This document shows, in pieces, positions 9,510-18,418 of a stretch of 64,000 bases of DNA (position 1 is the stretch's first letter; each line of letters opens with the position of its first letter). Under the pieces are notes generated by a model, which was not told where the DNA came from, made no database searches, and worked only from the letters and a program-made list of their open reading frames with translations. This DNA is from Vulcanisaeta souniana JCM 11219 (GTDB lineage Archaea; Thermoproteota; Thermoprotei; Thermoproteales; Thermocladiaceae). The position numbers and the translations under genes are program-made. The DNA is taken from assembly GCF_026000775.1 (NCBI RefSeq), contig NZ_AP026830.1:496001-560000 (forward strand), read 5' to 3'.

Positions 9510-10515
9510 ATGCTTGTTAACATGATTGTGAGTAAGAATAGGGTATCTGGGGGATTAAGGACGGGTATCAGGCTAAGGCTTGAAAACCCACCGCCTGGTG
9601 TAAGTTACAGGGTTATTAATGAACCGGTGGGTCTATCACCCTTGCATAATGATTTCTACATAACCAGGGACACAACAACTAAGTGGTTTCTTAAGGCCTT
9701 GATAGAACCAATATACTCCCTGAGACTGGGGGGCTTGGTGCATGCCTTTTTTTCTGAACTTGTTTATACCACGTACACCGTGGGTTCAGGAAATTGATCA
9801 ACCAGTATTCAACTTATTCGAGAAATACCTAAACAAGTCAAGGAGTAGCGCCCTGTATAGACTTGCAATGAGGGTATTTAGGTACTTATTTAATAGGGAT
9901 GATGTAGTGATGATAACATGGACTCAATGGAGTAAGGAGGGACTTGAGATGGAGGGTTTTAGGGATGTTAGGGTCGTACCGCCACCTATGAGGACCAGCC
10001 CTAGGAAGATCGATAATGAAATAACCGTGGGCTTCATAGGTGTTGAGTACCAGAGAAAGGGTGGTGATATTGCAGAGGACGTAATGTCGAAACTCCCTAG
10101 GCGGATAAAGAAAGTATACGTGGGTAAAAGCCCGAGGAGGGTAAGTGGCATTGAGTATCACGAGCCGATGAGAAGGGAGGAATTGCTCAAGTTAATGTCT
10201 GAATTTGACGTGCTCCTCTTCCCAACAAGGGGTGAGGCCTATGGGTTTACTGCGCTCGAGGCCATGAGCATGGGCATACCTGTCGTTGCTTCAAACGTTG
10301 ATTCAATGCCTGAGGTCATTAGTGACGGAGGCCTATTGTGTAATGTTAATGACACTAGGTGCTTCCTTGACAGCGTTAAGGAGCTTGTGAATTCTCCTGA
10401 TTACATAATGGAGCTTGGCGCAAGGGCTAAGGCCATAGTTGCTCAAAGACATTCACCAAGTGTCGTTGGCAAGGAATTATTGGGAATATACAGGGAATTA
10501 AGTGAGTATGAGTAA
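9510..10515 (+). CDS. glycosyltransferase family 4-like protein, frameshifted at a T7 run
   Basis: Two overlapping frames (9510-9797 and 9742-10515) read as one protein of about 334 aa if one T is removed from the T7 run at 9747-9753: VHAFF then LNLFIPRTPWVQEID. The C-terminal half is a GT-B fold glycosyltransferase: GFIGVEYQRKGGDI, then the EX7E-like segment PTRGEAYGFTALEAMSMGIPVVAS and NVDSMPEVISDGG. A TATA box (TTTATAA, near 9475-9482) fits a leaderless ATG at 9510. The single homopolymer shift could be a sequencing error, a true mutation, or a site of transcriptional slippage. Its stop overlaps the M20 peptidase start. Confidence 0.75.
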
Positions 10516-11698
10516 CCCTACGAGGCAAGTAGTTGATATCCTAATGGACCTAATTAGGGTAAGTACAGTGTCACCACCTGGCGAGAACTACCTGGAACTT
10601 GTTGATTACCTAGACAGGTTGTTAACTGGGTTTGGGCTAAACACCAGGATCATTGACGTACCAAAATCCGTGATTAGGAAGTACTACCCTGAATACGCCG
10701 AGTACCCCAGGTACATATTACTGGCTGAACTATGCAATGTCAGGGATAGGAGAATTCACCTTAATGCGCATTATGACGTAGTTCCTGGAGGAGATGGTTG
10801 GTTAGTTACTGAACCCTTTAAGCCGGTCCTAATTAATGACAGGGTGTATGGAAGAGGCGCCTCGGATGATAAGGGTGGCGTCACAACCCTGGTGTTACTG
10901 GCGAAGCAACTCAGCGAACTTAAGGGATTCAGTGATTGTGTGGAGTTCTCCTTTACTCCTGATGAGGAAATCGGTGGATTGACAGGAGTCGGTTATCTCA
11001 TCAATATTATTCATAGGCCTGATTACGCGGTTGTTGTTGAACCAACGGGGCTTGATACCGTGTGGATTGGGAGCATGGGTGTATTACAGGTGGATGTGGT
11101 AGTTAGGGGCCTTCCAGCCCATGCCTCACAGCCTTGGTATGGCATAAACGCCTTCGAGGATGGTATTACCATTGCCCATTCCTTGGGCAGTGAGTTGAAG
11201 CCTAGGATTGAAGGTAGGCGCTTTATGGGTGAGACTGCCACGGTAGTGTTGGGGGGAATTACGAGGGGTGGCGATGCACGTAATTTGGTGCCTAGTTATT
11301 TTCAGTTCTCAATAGACAGAAGAATACTACCCAATGAAAAAACGGACCTTGCCCTTAACGAAATAACTAATCACATTGATAAATCACGGAATAACATAAA
11401 GTCCTCCGTAGATATATATGTGGTAAATAGAATAGAACCAGCAATGAACCCAGGTACAAGATTACTAAGTAAGTTAGTAAATGCAGTGGAGAAAGTATTG
11501 AATTTAAATCCCAAGGTGAGAATATCGAGGGCGCCGGTGGACACACGATACCTACAGAACGCCGGTGTTGATTCACTAACCTACGGACCTGGCGACACAT
11601 CGTCAGCGCATGGACCTGATGAGTACATACATGTGATCAGCATCATGGATGCGGTGGATGTGTACATGGAATTAATAAAAAACGTCAATAATGAATAA
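10508..11698 (+). CDS. M20 family metallopeptidase (ArgE/DapE-like)
   Basis: 396 aa. A zinc-dependent amidohydrolase with the M20 ligands: HLNAHYDVVPGG (His and Asp, about 84-95), GRGASDDKGG (bridging Asp, about 116-125) and TPDEEIGG (catalytic Glu, about 150-157), a dimerisation insert around 200-300, and a late SAHGPDEYI with the final His. The family includes acetylornithine deacetylase, succinyl-DAP desuccinylase and dipeptidases; the substrate is not decidable. GTG 10502 and ATG 10508 are both possible; both overlap the end of the glycosyltransferase, implying translational coupling. Confidence 0.82.
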   Translation: MSNPTRQVVDILMDLIRVSTVSPPGENYLELVDYLDRLLTGFGLNTRIIDVPKSVIRKYYPEYAEYPRYILLAELCNVRDRRIHLNAHYDVVPGGDGWLVTEPFKPVLINDRVYGRGASDDKGGVTTLVLLAKQLSELKGFSDCVEFSFTPDEEIGGLTGVGYLINIIHRPDYAVVVEPTGLDTVWIGSMGVLQVDVVVRGLPAHASQPWYGINAFEDGITIAHSLGSELKPRIEGRRFMGETATVVLGGITRGGDARNLVPSYFQFSIDRRILPNEKTDLALNEITNHIDKSRNNIKSSVDIYVVNRIEPAMNPGTRLLSKLVNAVEKVLNLNPKVRISRAPVDTRYLQNAGVDSLTYGPGDTSSAHGPDEYIHVISIMDAVDVYMELIKNVNNE

Positions 11699-11886
11699 CG
11701 TATTTTAACTAAACGCAATAGCCTTTAACCATAAATGGTATTAAACTATCAGTTCCTCACTGAAGGGCTAATACCTAGTTCTCGGCATGGGCTCTCATTC
11801 CTGAGGCAAGGATCATTTGTTAATAATTACGTGACAACCAGGTTAGGTAAATATTTTTATACTGCATTATTCACGTTGGTCTTGGT

Positions 11887-12441
11887 ATGGCTAGGATTGA
11901 CTGGAGTGTTAATGCTGAGGACATCATTAGAAGGGTTAAGGAGACCTATGGGGCCAGCATCACTGAGGAGCAGGCAGTTAGGGCACTTGGTTATGAGTAT
12001 AGGATTAGTTGGAAGAAGGCCGTTGAGGTTGCCAGGTTCATCAGGGGATTCACCATTAAGCAGGCCGAGGAGTACCTAAACAATGTCATTAAGATGAAGA
12101 CACCAATACCAATAAGGAGGTTCACAAAGAAGCAGGCACACCACACAACACCCTGGGAGGGCTGGCCAGTGGCCAAGTGGCCCATTAATGTGGCTAAGGC
12201 CTACCTAGAGGTTCTTAAGAACCTCGAGAATAACGCGAGCTATAGAGGCCTTAATGTTGACAATGTGGTTATTGTGCACGTTGCTGTTCATAAGGGTCGT
12301 AAGATAAAGAATTACATACAAAGGGCCTTCGGCAGGTCAACGCCCTGGTTCCAGGACACAGTAACCATAGAATTAGCCGGTGCCGAGATACCCGAGGAGA
12401 ATGTACCAAGGAAATTAAAGCTAAGACCAAAAACCTACTAA
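11887..12441 (+). CDS. rpl22: large-subunit ribosomal protein uL22
   Basis: 184 aa. The archaeal L22 with its insertion HHTTPWEGWPVAKWPINVAKAYLEVLKN and the C-terminal hairpin region ending KLKLRPKTY. L22 lines the peptide exit tunnel. The segment AVRALGYEYRISWKKAVEVAR near the N-terminus is typical of archaeal members. It stands alone here, not in an S10 cluster, as ribosomal genes often do in Thermoproteales. An AT-rich box (TTTTTATA, about 11854-11861) lies 25-30 nt before the ATG. Confidence 0.93.
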   Translation: MARIDWSVNAEDIIRRVKETYGASITEEQAVRALGYEYRISWKKAVEVARFIRGFTIKQAEEYLNNVIKMKTPIPIRRFTKKQAHHTTPWEGWPVAKWPINVAKAYLEVLKNLENNASYRGLNVDNVVIVHVAVHKGRKIKNYIQRAFGRSTPWFQDTVTIELAGAEIPEENVPRKLKLRPKTY

Positions 12442-12809
12442 TGTCTCCTTAGGAAAATCACCAGGTATTCTATACCAAGTTTCTTGAGGAACTTTATTAG
12501 TAATGAGTCATCAGTAATTACGACTGGTTTTTCATCCCTAAACCTCATGGCAAGTACTATCAGTGACACGTCAGTGTCACTTAATAACTTCGGCAAATGA
12601 TAATTCCTCCTGGCAAGTGCCACCTCCTTGGCGCTTATGTCATAGACATCGATATTGAGAACCTCAGGCACTACGGCTGCTCTTGCATCCTTAAGTTCAT
12701 TAACCACGTAATTCGTGGTTGACAAGTGGCCCATGGCTGTTAATGGCCGTAGATCCCTCGAGTGCAGTATTGCGGATGTATCGAGGATCACAATACGCTC
12801 TATGTTCAT
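12438..12809 (-). CDS. PIN-domain endonuclease, Nob1-like without zinc ribbon
   Basis: 123 aa. A PIN domain with acidic residues in VILDTSAIL, VVNELKD, LSDTDVSLIVLA and ITDDS, arranged as in Nob1, the nuclease that matures the 16S rRNA 3' end. No C-terminal zinc ribbon follows; the protein ends RRH just after the PIN fold. Its ATG overlaps the NAD kinase TGA by 4 nt (ATGA), so the two are translationally coupled. A VapC-type toxin is less likely, because no antitoxin precedes it and the LSxTD pattern is Nob1-like. Confidence 0.7.
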   Translation of the reverse strand: MNIERIVILDTSAILHSRDLRPLTAMGHLSTTNYVVNELKDARAAVVPEVLNIDVYDISAKEVALARRNYHLPKLLSDTDVSLIVLAMRFRDEKPVVITDDSLLIKFLKKLGIEYLVIFLRRH

Positions 12810-13609
12810 GGTATGAATAACCTCCTTAATAACCTGTCATACATACGATATTGGCGGGTCCTAACAAACTTTATCCGTCTATCGCAAGGCATAATGCGTA
12901 TTTCAGCACCTCTTTGCGCTACTGTGCCGTCGCAAAGAATGTGCGCCACCTCACTTGTCAATACCTTAATGGGTATGTCGAATGGGTGGACAATGGGAAC
13001 TAAAGCCCTGGAGAATGGCGCAAGGGGTACTATTAATTTCGTTGTTAACCTATTGTCAATGACTGGGCCTCCAGCAGCCAGTGCGTATGCCGTTGAGCCA
13101 GTTGGTGTGGCTATTATGACTCCATCCATTCTAGCTCTCATTATTTCCTCACCACTGTCCTCAACGACAGTCACGTTTATCAAATGCCCTGGATCGACAC
13201 CCTTAACTAAAACCTCATTCAAGGCCACGCACTCGAAATCAGCAGAGATGGCCTTTAGGGTGATCCTCTCCTCAATTATATACTCACCCTTTATTATCTT
13301 ATCCAGTACCTGGGGCAGTTCCCTGGCGCTTACATCACTTAAGTAATTAACTCGGCCGGTACCTATATGTAGGATAGGCATGTTCGTAGGGTTTCCCATC
13401 TCATGTATGAACCTAAGTACTGTACCGTCACCACCGATCACCATTGCCATATCAATACTTGTGGAACCATCCCACTTGGGTATGCCCATGTTTTTAACCT
13501 CCAGGTCTCTGGCTGCGAGCGTCTCGATCCCTCCATTACTTAGCTTATTCACTACTAACTTGGCCAATGCATAATCCTCGTACTTTCCAACATACATTAT
13601 AACCCTCAT
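12806..13609 (-). CDS. nadK: NAD kinase
   Basis: 267 aa. It phosphorylates NAD (often using ATP or polyphosphate) to NADP. The GGDGT motif is at 59-63, the NE pair at 131-132, and the glycine-rich GSTAYALAAGGP at about 171-182, all diagnostic. First gene of a two-gene minus-strand operon with the Nob1-like PIN gene. Start at ATG 13609; an internal ATG 12 nt later (MYVGKYED) is an alternative. Confidence 0.93.
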   Translation of the reverse strand: MRVIMYVGKYEDYALAKLVVNKLSNGGIETLAARDLEVKNMGIPKWDGSTSIDMAMVIGGDGTVLRFIHEMGNPTNMPILHIGTGRVNYLSDVSARELPQVLDKIIKGEYIIEERITLKAISADFECVALNEVLVKGVDPGHLINVTVVEDSGEEIMRARMDGVIIATPTGSTAYALAAGGPVIDNRLTTKLIVPLAPFSRALVPIVHPFDIPIKVLTSEVAHILCDGTVAQRGAEIRIMPCDRRIKFVRTRQYRMYDRLLRRLFIP

Positions 13610-13724
13610 TAATTCTCGAAACTACATACCACACAGAGAATTAATAAGTAATTTCTAATAATGGAAGGGATAGAGAGTTTCCAATAGAAAACCTTTTATT
13701 AACTCTAGCTATGTCGACTCTTGT

Positions 13725-14123
13725 ATGTCAACGAAACCAACAGAGGCAGGTTCTGTGAAGGAGGGCAGTTACTTAATGATTGATGGAGAACCATGCAAGA
13801 TAGTTGAGGTTGAAAAAAGCAAGACCGGCAAGCACGGATCCGCCAAGGTCAGGATAGTGGGTATTGGTGTGTTTGATAATGTGAAAAGAACCCTAATAGT
13901 GCCTGCGGATGCCCAGGTCGAGGTACCGATAATTGAGAAGTTCGTCGCCCAAGTCGTGGCTAAGGTCGGTGATTCCTGGCAACTAATGGACCTGAGGAAC
14001 TACACCACGTTCGAGGTGCCCCAGAACCAAATCGAGGGTGACCTAGGTGAGAAGATCGAGCCTGGCATTGAGGTTGAAGTTTGGGACATCGCCGGACGAA
14101 GGAAGATCGTTAGGGTTAGGTAG
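13725..14123 (+). CDS. eif5A: translation factor aIF5A
   Basis: 132 aa. The KOW-like N-terminal domain holds the hypusination loop KTGKHGSAK with the modified Lys at 36; a C-terminal OB domain follows. It promotes peptide bond formation at difficult sequences. TTTTATTAA at 13693-13701 is centred about 28 nt before the ATG, consistent with a leaderless transcript. Length is typical of the archaeal protein. Confidence 0.95.
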   Translation: MSTKPTEAGSVKEGSYLMIDGEPCKIVEVEKSKTGKHGSAKVRIVGIGVFDNVKRTLIVPADAQVEVPIIEKFVAQVVAKVGDSWQLMDLRNYTTFEVPQNQIEGDLGEKIEPGIEVEVWDIAGRRKIVRVR

Positions 14124-14130
14124 ATCAAAG

Positions 14131-14703
14131 TTAACCAACGAATAGTCTATACTGATCAGCCCCCTGTAATTCCCTCAGTATTCTCTCAATGATTAGTTTC
14201 TCGGGATCAATACCGATCCTGCCCTTTATATCCTCGAAAGACTTAAAGGGTTTCTTTCTTCTCTCCTCGAGTATTTGCCAAAGTGTCTTCTTGCCAATGC
14301 CCTTAAGTAGCTCTAGGCTGTGCATTTTTAGGGTTATTGGACCAGCTTTATTAAAGAAATCAATAAACCTATCCTCCTGGGTCTTCACAATCTTAGCAAC
14401 GATTTCCGGAAGCGCACTCTTGGCTTCACTTGTTAGTTCTTCATAGCTAATTCTCCTAACGATCTTATTTACCTTGTCCCTTGGGCCATTACCGATATAA
14501 ACCCTTTCACCCACCTCCGCCGTAGTGTTGGGTTTTAGCGTTAGCTCCAATAGTGTGAAGAATTGATCACCAATTGCCTGCGCATAGGCTTCATTCCTAG
14601 GAAACCCCTTCTTTATTAGGGATGGGTCCTTAACAAGCATTTGCTCCGGAGGTATTATGTCCAGTATAAAGGCGTAGTCCTCCCTCTTAACCATTAAAGA
14701 CAC
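14131..14703 (-). CDS. DUF655 family protein with helix-hairpin-helix
   Basis: 190 aa. It begins VKREDYAFILDIIPPEQM, carries an OB-like region with ERVYIGNGPRDKVNKIVRRI, and a helix-hairpin-helix (LELLKGIGKKTLWQILEER, about 130-148), so nucleic-acid binding is likely. DUF655 genes are conserved in archaea beside rpoF and L21e, as here, suggesting a role linked to transcription or translation; the function is not established. It lies 2 bp after rpoF in the same operon. Confidence 0.85.
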   Translation of the reverse strand: MSLMVKREDYAFILDIIPPEQMLVKDPSLIKKGFPRNEAYAQAIGDQFFTLLELTLKPNTTAEVGERVYIGNGPRDKVNKIVRRISYEELTSEAKSALPEIVAKIVKTQEDRFIDFFNKAGPITLKMHSLELLKGIGKKTLWQILEERRKKPFKSFEDIKGRIGIDPEKLIIERILRELQGADQYRLFVG

Positions 14704-14705
14704 CC

Positions 14706-15053
14706 TCAGGACTGTTTACTACCCCTTAGTAGGTCAAGTATGCTCTCAATGTCTTGGTCACTGAACTCCCTTTTCTCGCTTCCCAGTAGTATCCTGAGTT
14801 CATCCGCTGTTTGAGGCATTATGTTGATTATTTGAATTGCAGTTAATTTAGCAAGTCCAAACCTTTTCATCAGTTCTGAGATTAAATCCTTCGCCTTCTC
14901 AAGATCCACCTTTAAGAACCTCCTTAGGTAGTCCAGCGTATTATTTACTACTTCGTCATTAGCACCAATGCCACTATTGACTACCTTATCCTCGATAATC
15001 CTTAGTGCCTCAGCCGTAGAAATGTCCTCAGCATTAATAATACGTTTAACCAC
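14706..15053 (-). CDS. rpoF: DNA-directed RNA polymerase subunit F (Rpo4)
   Basis: 115 aa. The Rpb4-like stalk subunit that pairs with Rpo7. The helical pattern with SEVLKD-like KDLISELMKRFGLAKLTAIQIINIMPQTADELRILL matches the HRDC-like fold, and the C-terminal DQDIESILDLL is typical. It heads an operon with DUF655 on the minus strand; L21e, usually in the same operon in other archaea, is divergent here. Confidence 0.88.
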   Translation of the reverse strand: MVKRIINAEDISTAEALRIIEDKVVNSGIGANDEVVNNTLDYLRRFLKVDLEKAKDLISELMKRFGLAKLTAIQIINIMPQTADELRILLGSEKREFSDQDIESILDLLRGSKQS

Positions 15054-15258
15054 AGTTAATTCCCTAGGTAAAATCCCTATTTAAGGATTAGGCATATACT
15101 AATTGATTAAGTGACATAACGTAGATACAACATGCACAGCGTAATACTAAGAAAAACATGCAACGATCAAATGGGTTTAAGGAAGCCCTGCATGCTGAAT
15201 AATCAATGAAACGGAATGCTTAAATACACATTGAGGTGATGATGATTGGGGATTTAAC

Positions 15259-15582
15259 GTGCACCGAACACATGGCCTACGCTACAAATCAAGGAAGCTA
15301 CTCACAAAGAAACCAAGGGAGAAGGGCAGACCGGGTATTTCTAAGTGGCTTTACGAATACAGGGTAGGTGATAAGGTAATCATTAATATAGACCCAACAT
15401 TCATAACCACTGCACCACATAGGAGATACCAGGGAAAAGTGGGCACCATAATTGGAAAGAGGGGTAAGGCGTACGAAATAGAGATCTATGTAGGCAGCAA
15501 GAGAAAGATCATAATAACAACTCCTGATCATATCTTACCATTCAATGCGCAATCAGTTGGGACGAAACCATCAGCCTCGTAA
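15259..15582 (+). CDS. rpl21e: large-subunit ribosomal protein eL21
   Basis: 107 aa. The archaeal L21e opening RTHGLRYKSRKLLTKKPREKG and the SH3-like body GDKVIINIDPTFITTAPHRRYQGKVGTIIGKRG are diagnostic. The GTG start at 15259 follows a TTAAATAC box (about 15221-15228) by roughly 34 nt, and no other in-frame start is closer. It is transcribed away from rpoF. Confidence 0.92.
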   Translation: MHRTHGLRYKSRKLLTKKPREKGRPGISKWLYEYRVGDKVIINIDPTFITTAPHRRYQGKVGTIIGKRGKAYEIEIYVGSKRKIIITTPDHILPFNAQSVGTKPSAS

Positions 15583-15598
15583 ACGCCACCCAGTCATT

Positions 15599-16846
15599 CT
15601 AGTCAGTTATGTTGAGTATGTCTATTTCCACTGGCTTAACACCAATACCTAATACACCGGCTATACTTGGTTCAACATCGCCAAAACCACCATGCACAAA
15701 GCCCCTAATGTACAGGTTGCCCTGGCACTTAATTAGGAACTCCACGAGTCTACCCCTAACAACACTACCATTAAGTTCATAAACCATACTAATCCTCCTC
15801 CTAATCCTACGTCCATGCCTAATCCTCTGGGCAACCTGCCTATTCCTAAAGTAGTCATGAAGTGTTATCATGGCTTCATTCGTGACATTATCATCGGCAA
15901 TGGCGAGAACCCTATACGTAATTACATAATCCCTAACCCTAGCCTTCATCTTCATTATGATGGAGCTCTTAACATACGAGGGCTCCTCAAGCTGCACATC
16001 GTAGTTTGGATCCATTAGTAACGGGCTAATGTCCTTAATATCCAGTCTTTTTCCTGGTCTAATTACTTGAATTACCACTGGTCTACCGTTACCGAGAACC
16101 CTGGCGGCACTTGGATCGTCACCACCCGCGTGCACTATAGCTTCCTGTGCGCCGTATGCCTGAACTACGCGGTCAATGGGCCACCTAGTGTTCTCCCTAT
16201 CGCCAACCACTCTATGGACCTTCCTATACCTAGTAAGTATGTAGATTGGCATTACCTGTGTTGTTACGGAGCCCGTGGCTATGTCAATTATGGTCTCCAC
16301 ATCAGGTTCCTCCCTACTAAATTGAACACCGAGTATTGAAGAAACCCTCTTGCCCAGCTCCCTATTCAATTCACGCTTAATGGATTCAGAGCTGGATATA
16401 TTAAATTCCGTGGTTATGTTCAATTCCCTACTCAACACATCAATGGGTACCCTACTACCAAGCCTAAACGACCTATACTCAACACCCAGAGACTTCAGAC
16501 TCTCTGCGATATTCCTTGCCCACTCATCAAGCCTATTAAAAATGGAATTCCCACACACATAGCACGTAGTTGGGGAAACCTCGATACTGAGGTTCCTCAG
16601 GAATTTTATGCTCGGTTCATGCCCACTTAGGGCTAATACCCTCAAATCATTAATCAGTTCATCACTTAAACCCTCGCTTATTATTTTCTCATGAATTCTC
16701 ATCAATAAGTAATCCTTAATCGCCCTACCCCTCTCCTCATTACTAAGCCCAGTACCCAACCTGGCGAATAACCTGCCAAGGCAGTGGTCACAAAGTGGGT
16801 ACTTCCTCAGTATGTCCATGGCCTTTTCGAGGCTCATACCACGCAA
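15599..16846 (-). CDS. pus10: tRNA pseudouridine(54/55) synthase Pus10
   Basis: 415 aa. Archaeal Pus10 makes pseudouridine 54 and 55 in tRNA. The N-terminal zinc-binding pairs are C19/C22 and C95/C98 (CYVCGN), a THUMP-like region follows, and the catalytic segment AGGDDPSAARVLGNGRP (240-256) has the catalytic Asp at about 244. The usual wording is GREDVDVRMLG; here the Arg is Gly and one residue is inserted. The C-terminus VLGIGVKPVEIDIL fits the family. It converges with L21e (16 bp apart). Confidence 0.85.
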   Translation of the reverse strand: MRGMSLEKAMDILRKYPLCDHCLGRLFARLGTGLSNEERGRAIKDYLLMRIHEKIISEGLSDELINDLRVLALSGHEPSIKFLRNLSIEVSPTTCYVCGNSIFNRLDEWARNIAESLKSLGVEYRSFRLGSRVPIDVLSRELNITTEFNISSSESIKRELNRELGKRVSSILGVQFSREEPDVETIIDIATGSVTTQVMPIYILTRYRKVHRVVGDRENTRWPIDRVVQAYGAQEAIVHAGGDDPSAARVLGNGRPVVIQVIRPGKRLDIKDISPLLMDPNYDVQLEEPSYVKSSIIMKMKARVRDYVITYRVLAIADDNVTNEAMITLHDYFRNRQVAQRIRHGRRIRRRISMVYELNGSVVRGRLVEFLIKCQGNLYIRGFVHGGFGDVEPSIAGVLGIGVKPVEIDILNITD

Positions 16847-16895
16847 TCACGGAATATAATAAGTATTAAAACATATAACTTAGGTGATTAATCCC

Positions 16896-17459
16896 GTGAA
16901 TACCTACGCAGTAGGCGCATTTATGAATGAATGCATGGTAAAATGGAGAAGTATAGAGGGCTTCTTAGATGCTGTTGAGCGTCTAAGGTCCATGGAACCG
17001 GGGATCGTAATATTAAATAATTCAATAAGCGCACCAGGCGAGTTATGCAGTGAAATCAACAGGATCCTTCAAAAACCAACCAGGTTATTACTGCTCTTAA
17101 ACATTAATGACTGGATCGAACTACTGAGGGGACTTTACGACTTCTACGGTGAGTTACTAGACCCAGAGCCAGGGCTCGACATGCCAAACCTAGTGCTCAG
17201 TATTAGGATACCAAGTAAATCCTTCGGGCTCACATTGAGGATAGTAATTAAACTACTGGGCATTAATGGCAATGTATTTCCAAGCAATGACGGAAAACTC
17301 TACCTAGTAATCCATGATGGAGTCTCAATAGCCAGGTTCATAAAAACAATAAAAACACACCTAAACCCAGAACTGAACATAGCCCTAAGAAACAAGTGGA
17401 GAAAGCACTATGCAAACCTCGGCGAACCAATAATAACCATTAGGGAACAATCATATTAA
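16896..17459 (+). CDS. uncharacterised protein
   Basis: 187 aa if started at GTG 16896, which has GGTGAT (16883-16888) at a good SD distance; an in-frame GTG at 16884 would add four residues. I do not recognise the family. It is soluble, alpha/beta-like, with a hydrophobic strand RLLLLLNIND and a basic C-terminus (LRNKWRKHYANLGEP). It is divergent from pus10. Codon and base use resemble the neighbours, so it is probably a genuine lineage-specific gene. Confidence 0.6.
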   Translation: MNTYAVGAFMNECMVKWRSIEGFLDAVERLRSMEPGIVILNNSISAPGELCSEINRILQKPTRLLLLLNINDWIELLRGLYDFYGELLDPEPGLDMPNLVLSIRIPSKSFGLTLRIVIKLLGINGNVFPSNDGKLYLVIHDGVSIARFIKTIKTHLNPELNIALRNKWRKHYANLGEPIITIREQSY

Positions 17460-17766
17460 CAATAATCCTATCACATGCATTCAATTACCTCAGTCAATCA
17501 ATAACGATCCTCGCAACCCATCCAGCATGGAAAACCCCTCAATATTCTATTGAGATCTTTGCATTAATTATCAGGTTGCGTGTATGGGTGATAGGTGCGG
17601 AACTTGGAATTATGTAGTCGACGTATTAGGGGTTCTAATGGTCCCTGGACTTTACTGGGGCAATAGACGTAATTTGAATTTGAAGGTTGGTGGCTTTAGG
17701 CATGTGGTCTTATCAGTCGGTTTAGGTTTCGCCATCGATCGGCGTGGGTTCAACTCATCATTGCCA
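17460..17766. other. intergenic stretch without a supported gene
   Basis: One ORF of 63 codons (17584-17775) exists but runs into the promoter of the C/D box sRNA and has no recognisable motif, so I do not call it. I see no repeats here. Confidence 0.4.
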
Positions 17767-17776
17767 TATATTTAAA
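17767..17776 (+). promoter_or_regulatory. TATA box of the C/D box sRNA
   Basis: TATATTTAAA is centred about 28 nt before the C box at 17800, the correct spacing for transcription to begin just before the C box. Confidence 0.6.
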
Positions 17777-17796
17777 GGGGCTGTGTATTAAGCTTT

Positions 17797-17856
17797 GTTG
17801 TGATGATTAACAATCACTGATTGATTTCATGATGATGCGTGTGAGGGCTGATCATA
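17797..17856 (+). ncRNA. C/D box guide sRNA (2'-O-methylation)
   Basis: All four boxes occur in order: C box GTGATGA (17800-17806), a 10-nt guide, D' box CTGA (17817-17820), an 8-nt spacer, C' box ATGATGA (17829-17835), a 12-nt guide, and D box CTGA (17848-17851). Lengths match archaeal C/D sRNAs of 50-60 nt. A TATA box precedes it at the right spacing. The D guide reads TGCGTGTGAGGG and the D' guide TTAACAATCA; each would direct methylation of the base paired with the fifth nucleotide before its box. I have not identified targets. Its 3' end overlaps the rmlC stop on the other strand. Confidence 0.8.
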
Positions 17857-18418
17857 TCGGGTAGTCGAAGTTGGTCTCCGCCTGCCTAAGTGGTGGGCAT
17901 TTACCATCTTTCTCACTTATTATCACGCCTTCCCTAACTGGCCATTGTATACCGATCTCTGGATCATTCCATGCAATGCATCTTTCATGCTGCGGACTAT
18001 ACTCCTTGGTCTGTAGGTATAGGAATAACGTGTCATCCTCAAGGGCCTGAAAACCATGGGCAAAGCCAGGTGGCACCCAGAGAAGCCTTGGTTTTTCAGC
18101 CGAGAGTTCGACCATTACATACCTACCGAACCATGGAGAGCCCCTTCTGATGTCCACAGCCACATCAACAACCTTACCCCTAACCACTGTGACCAATTTG
18201 CCCTGTTCCATGGGTTTGAGTTGATAATGGAGTCCACGAATAACACCGCGCCTGGACTTGCTTAGACTTACCTGTACAAAATCGTGGGGTACACCACCGG
18301 TCAGGAAGTCGGTCCTCTTATAAAGCTCTGCGAAGAATCCCCTGTTATCGTGGAAAAACACGGGTTCCACTAGTATCACATCAGGGATCTCAAGCCTTGT
18401 GAAATTCTTGAATGGCAT
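17852..18418 (-). CDS. rfbC: dTDP-4-dehydrorhamnose 3,5-epimerase
   Basis: 188 aa cupin. It converts dTDP-4-keto-6-deoxyglucose to the L-lyxo epimer in dTDP-rhamnose synthesis. The catalytic His lies in RGVIRGLHYQ (H64) and the partner Asp in CIAWNDPEIGIQWP (near D152); PPGFAHGFQ (117-123) and the N-terminal DNRGFFAELY are also diagnostic. No other dTDP-rhamnose genes are adjacent, though a nucleotidyltransferase and a glycosyltransferase occur 8 kb away. Confidence 0.92.
   Translation of the reverse strand: MPFKNFTRLEIPDVILVEPVFFHDNRGFFAELYKRTDFLTGGVPHDFVQVSLSKSRRGVIRGLHYQLKPMEQGKLVTVVRGKVVDVAVDIRRGSPWFGRYVMVELSAEKPRLLWVPPGFAHGFQALEDDTLFLYLQTKEYSPQHERCIAWNDPEIGIQWPVREGVIISEKDGKCPPLRQAETNFDYPI

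Noticed and set aside
11735-12079. 114-codon plus-strand ORF overlapping L22
   Set aside because: Its second half is the L22 gene in another frame; the first half lies over the L22 promoter and shows no recognisable domain.
12762-13346. 194-codon plus-strand ORF opposite NAD kinase
   Set aside because: Antisense shadow of NAD kinase, whose motifs are complete on the minus strand.
15236-15290. GTGATGATGA before L21e as a possible C/D box sRNA
   Set aside because: No D box (CTGA) follows at a suitable distance, and the TATA box there fits the L21e start.
17584-17775. 63-codon ORF before the sRNA
   Set aside because: Overlaps the sRNA promoter, no motif, no SD or well-placed TATA box.
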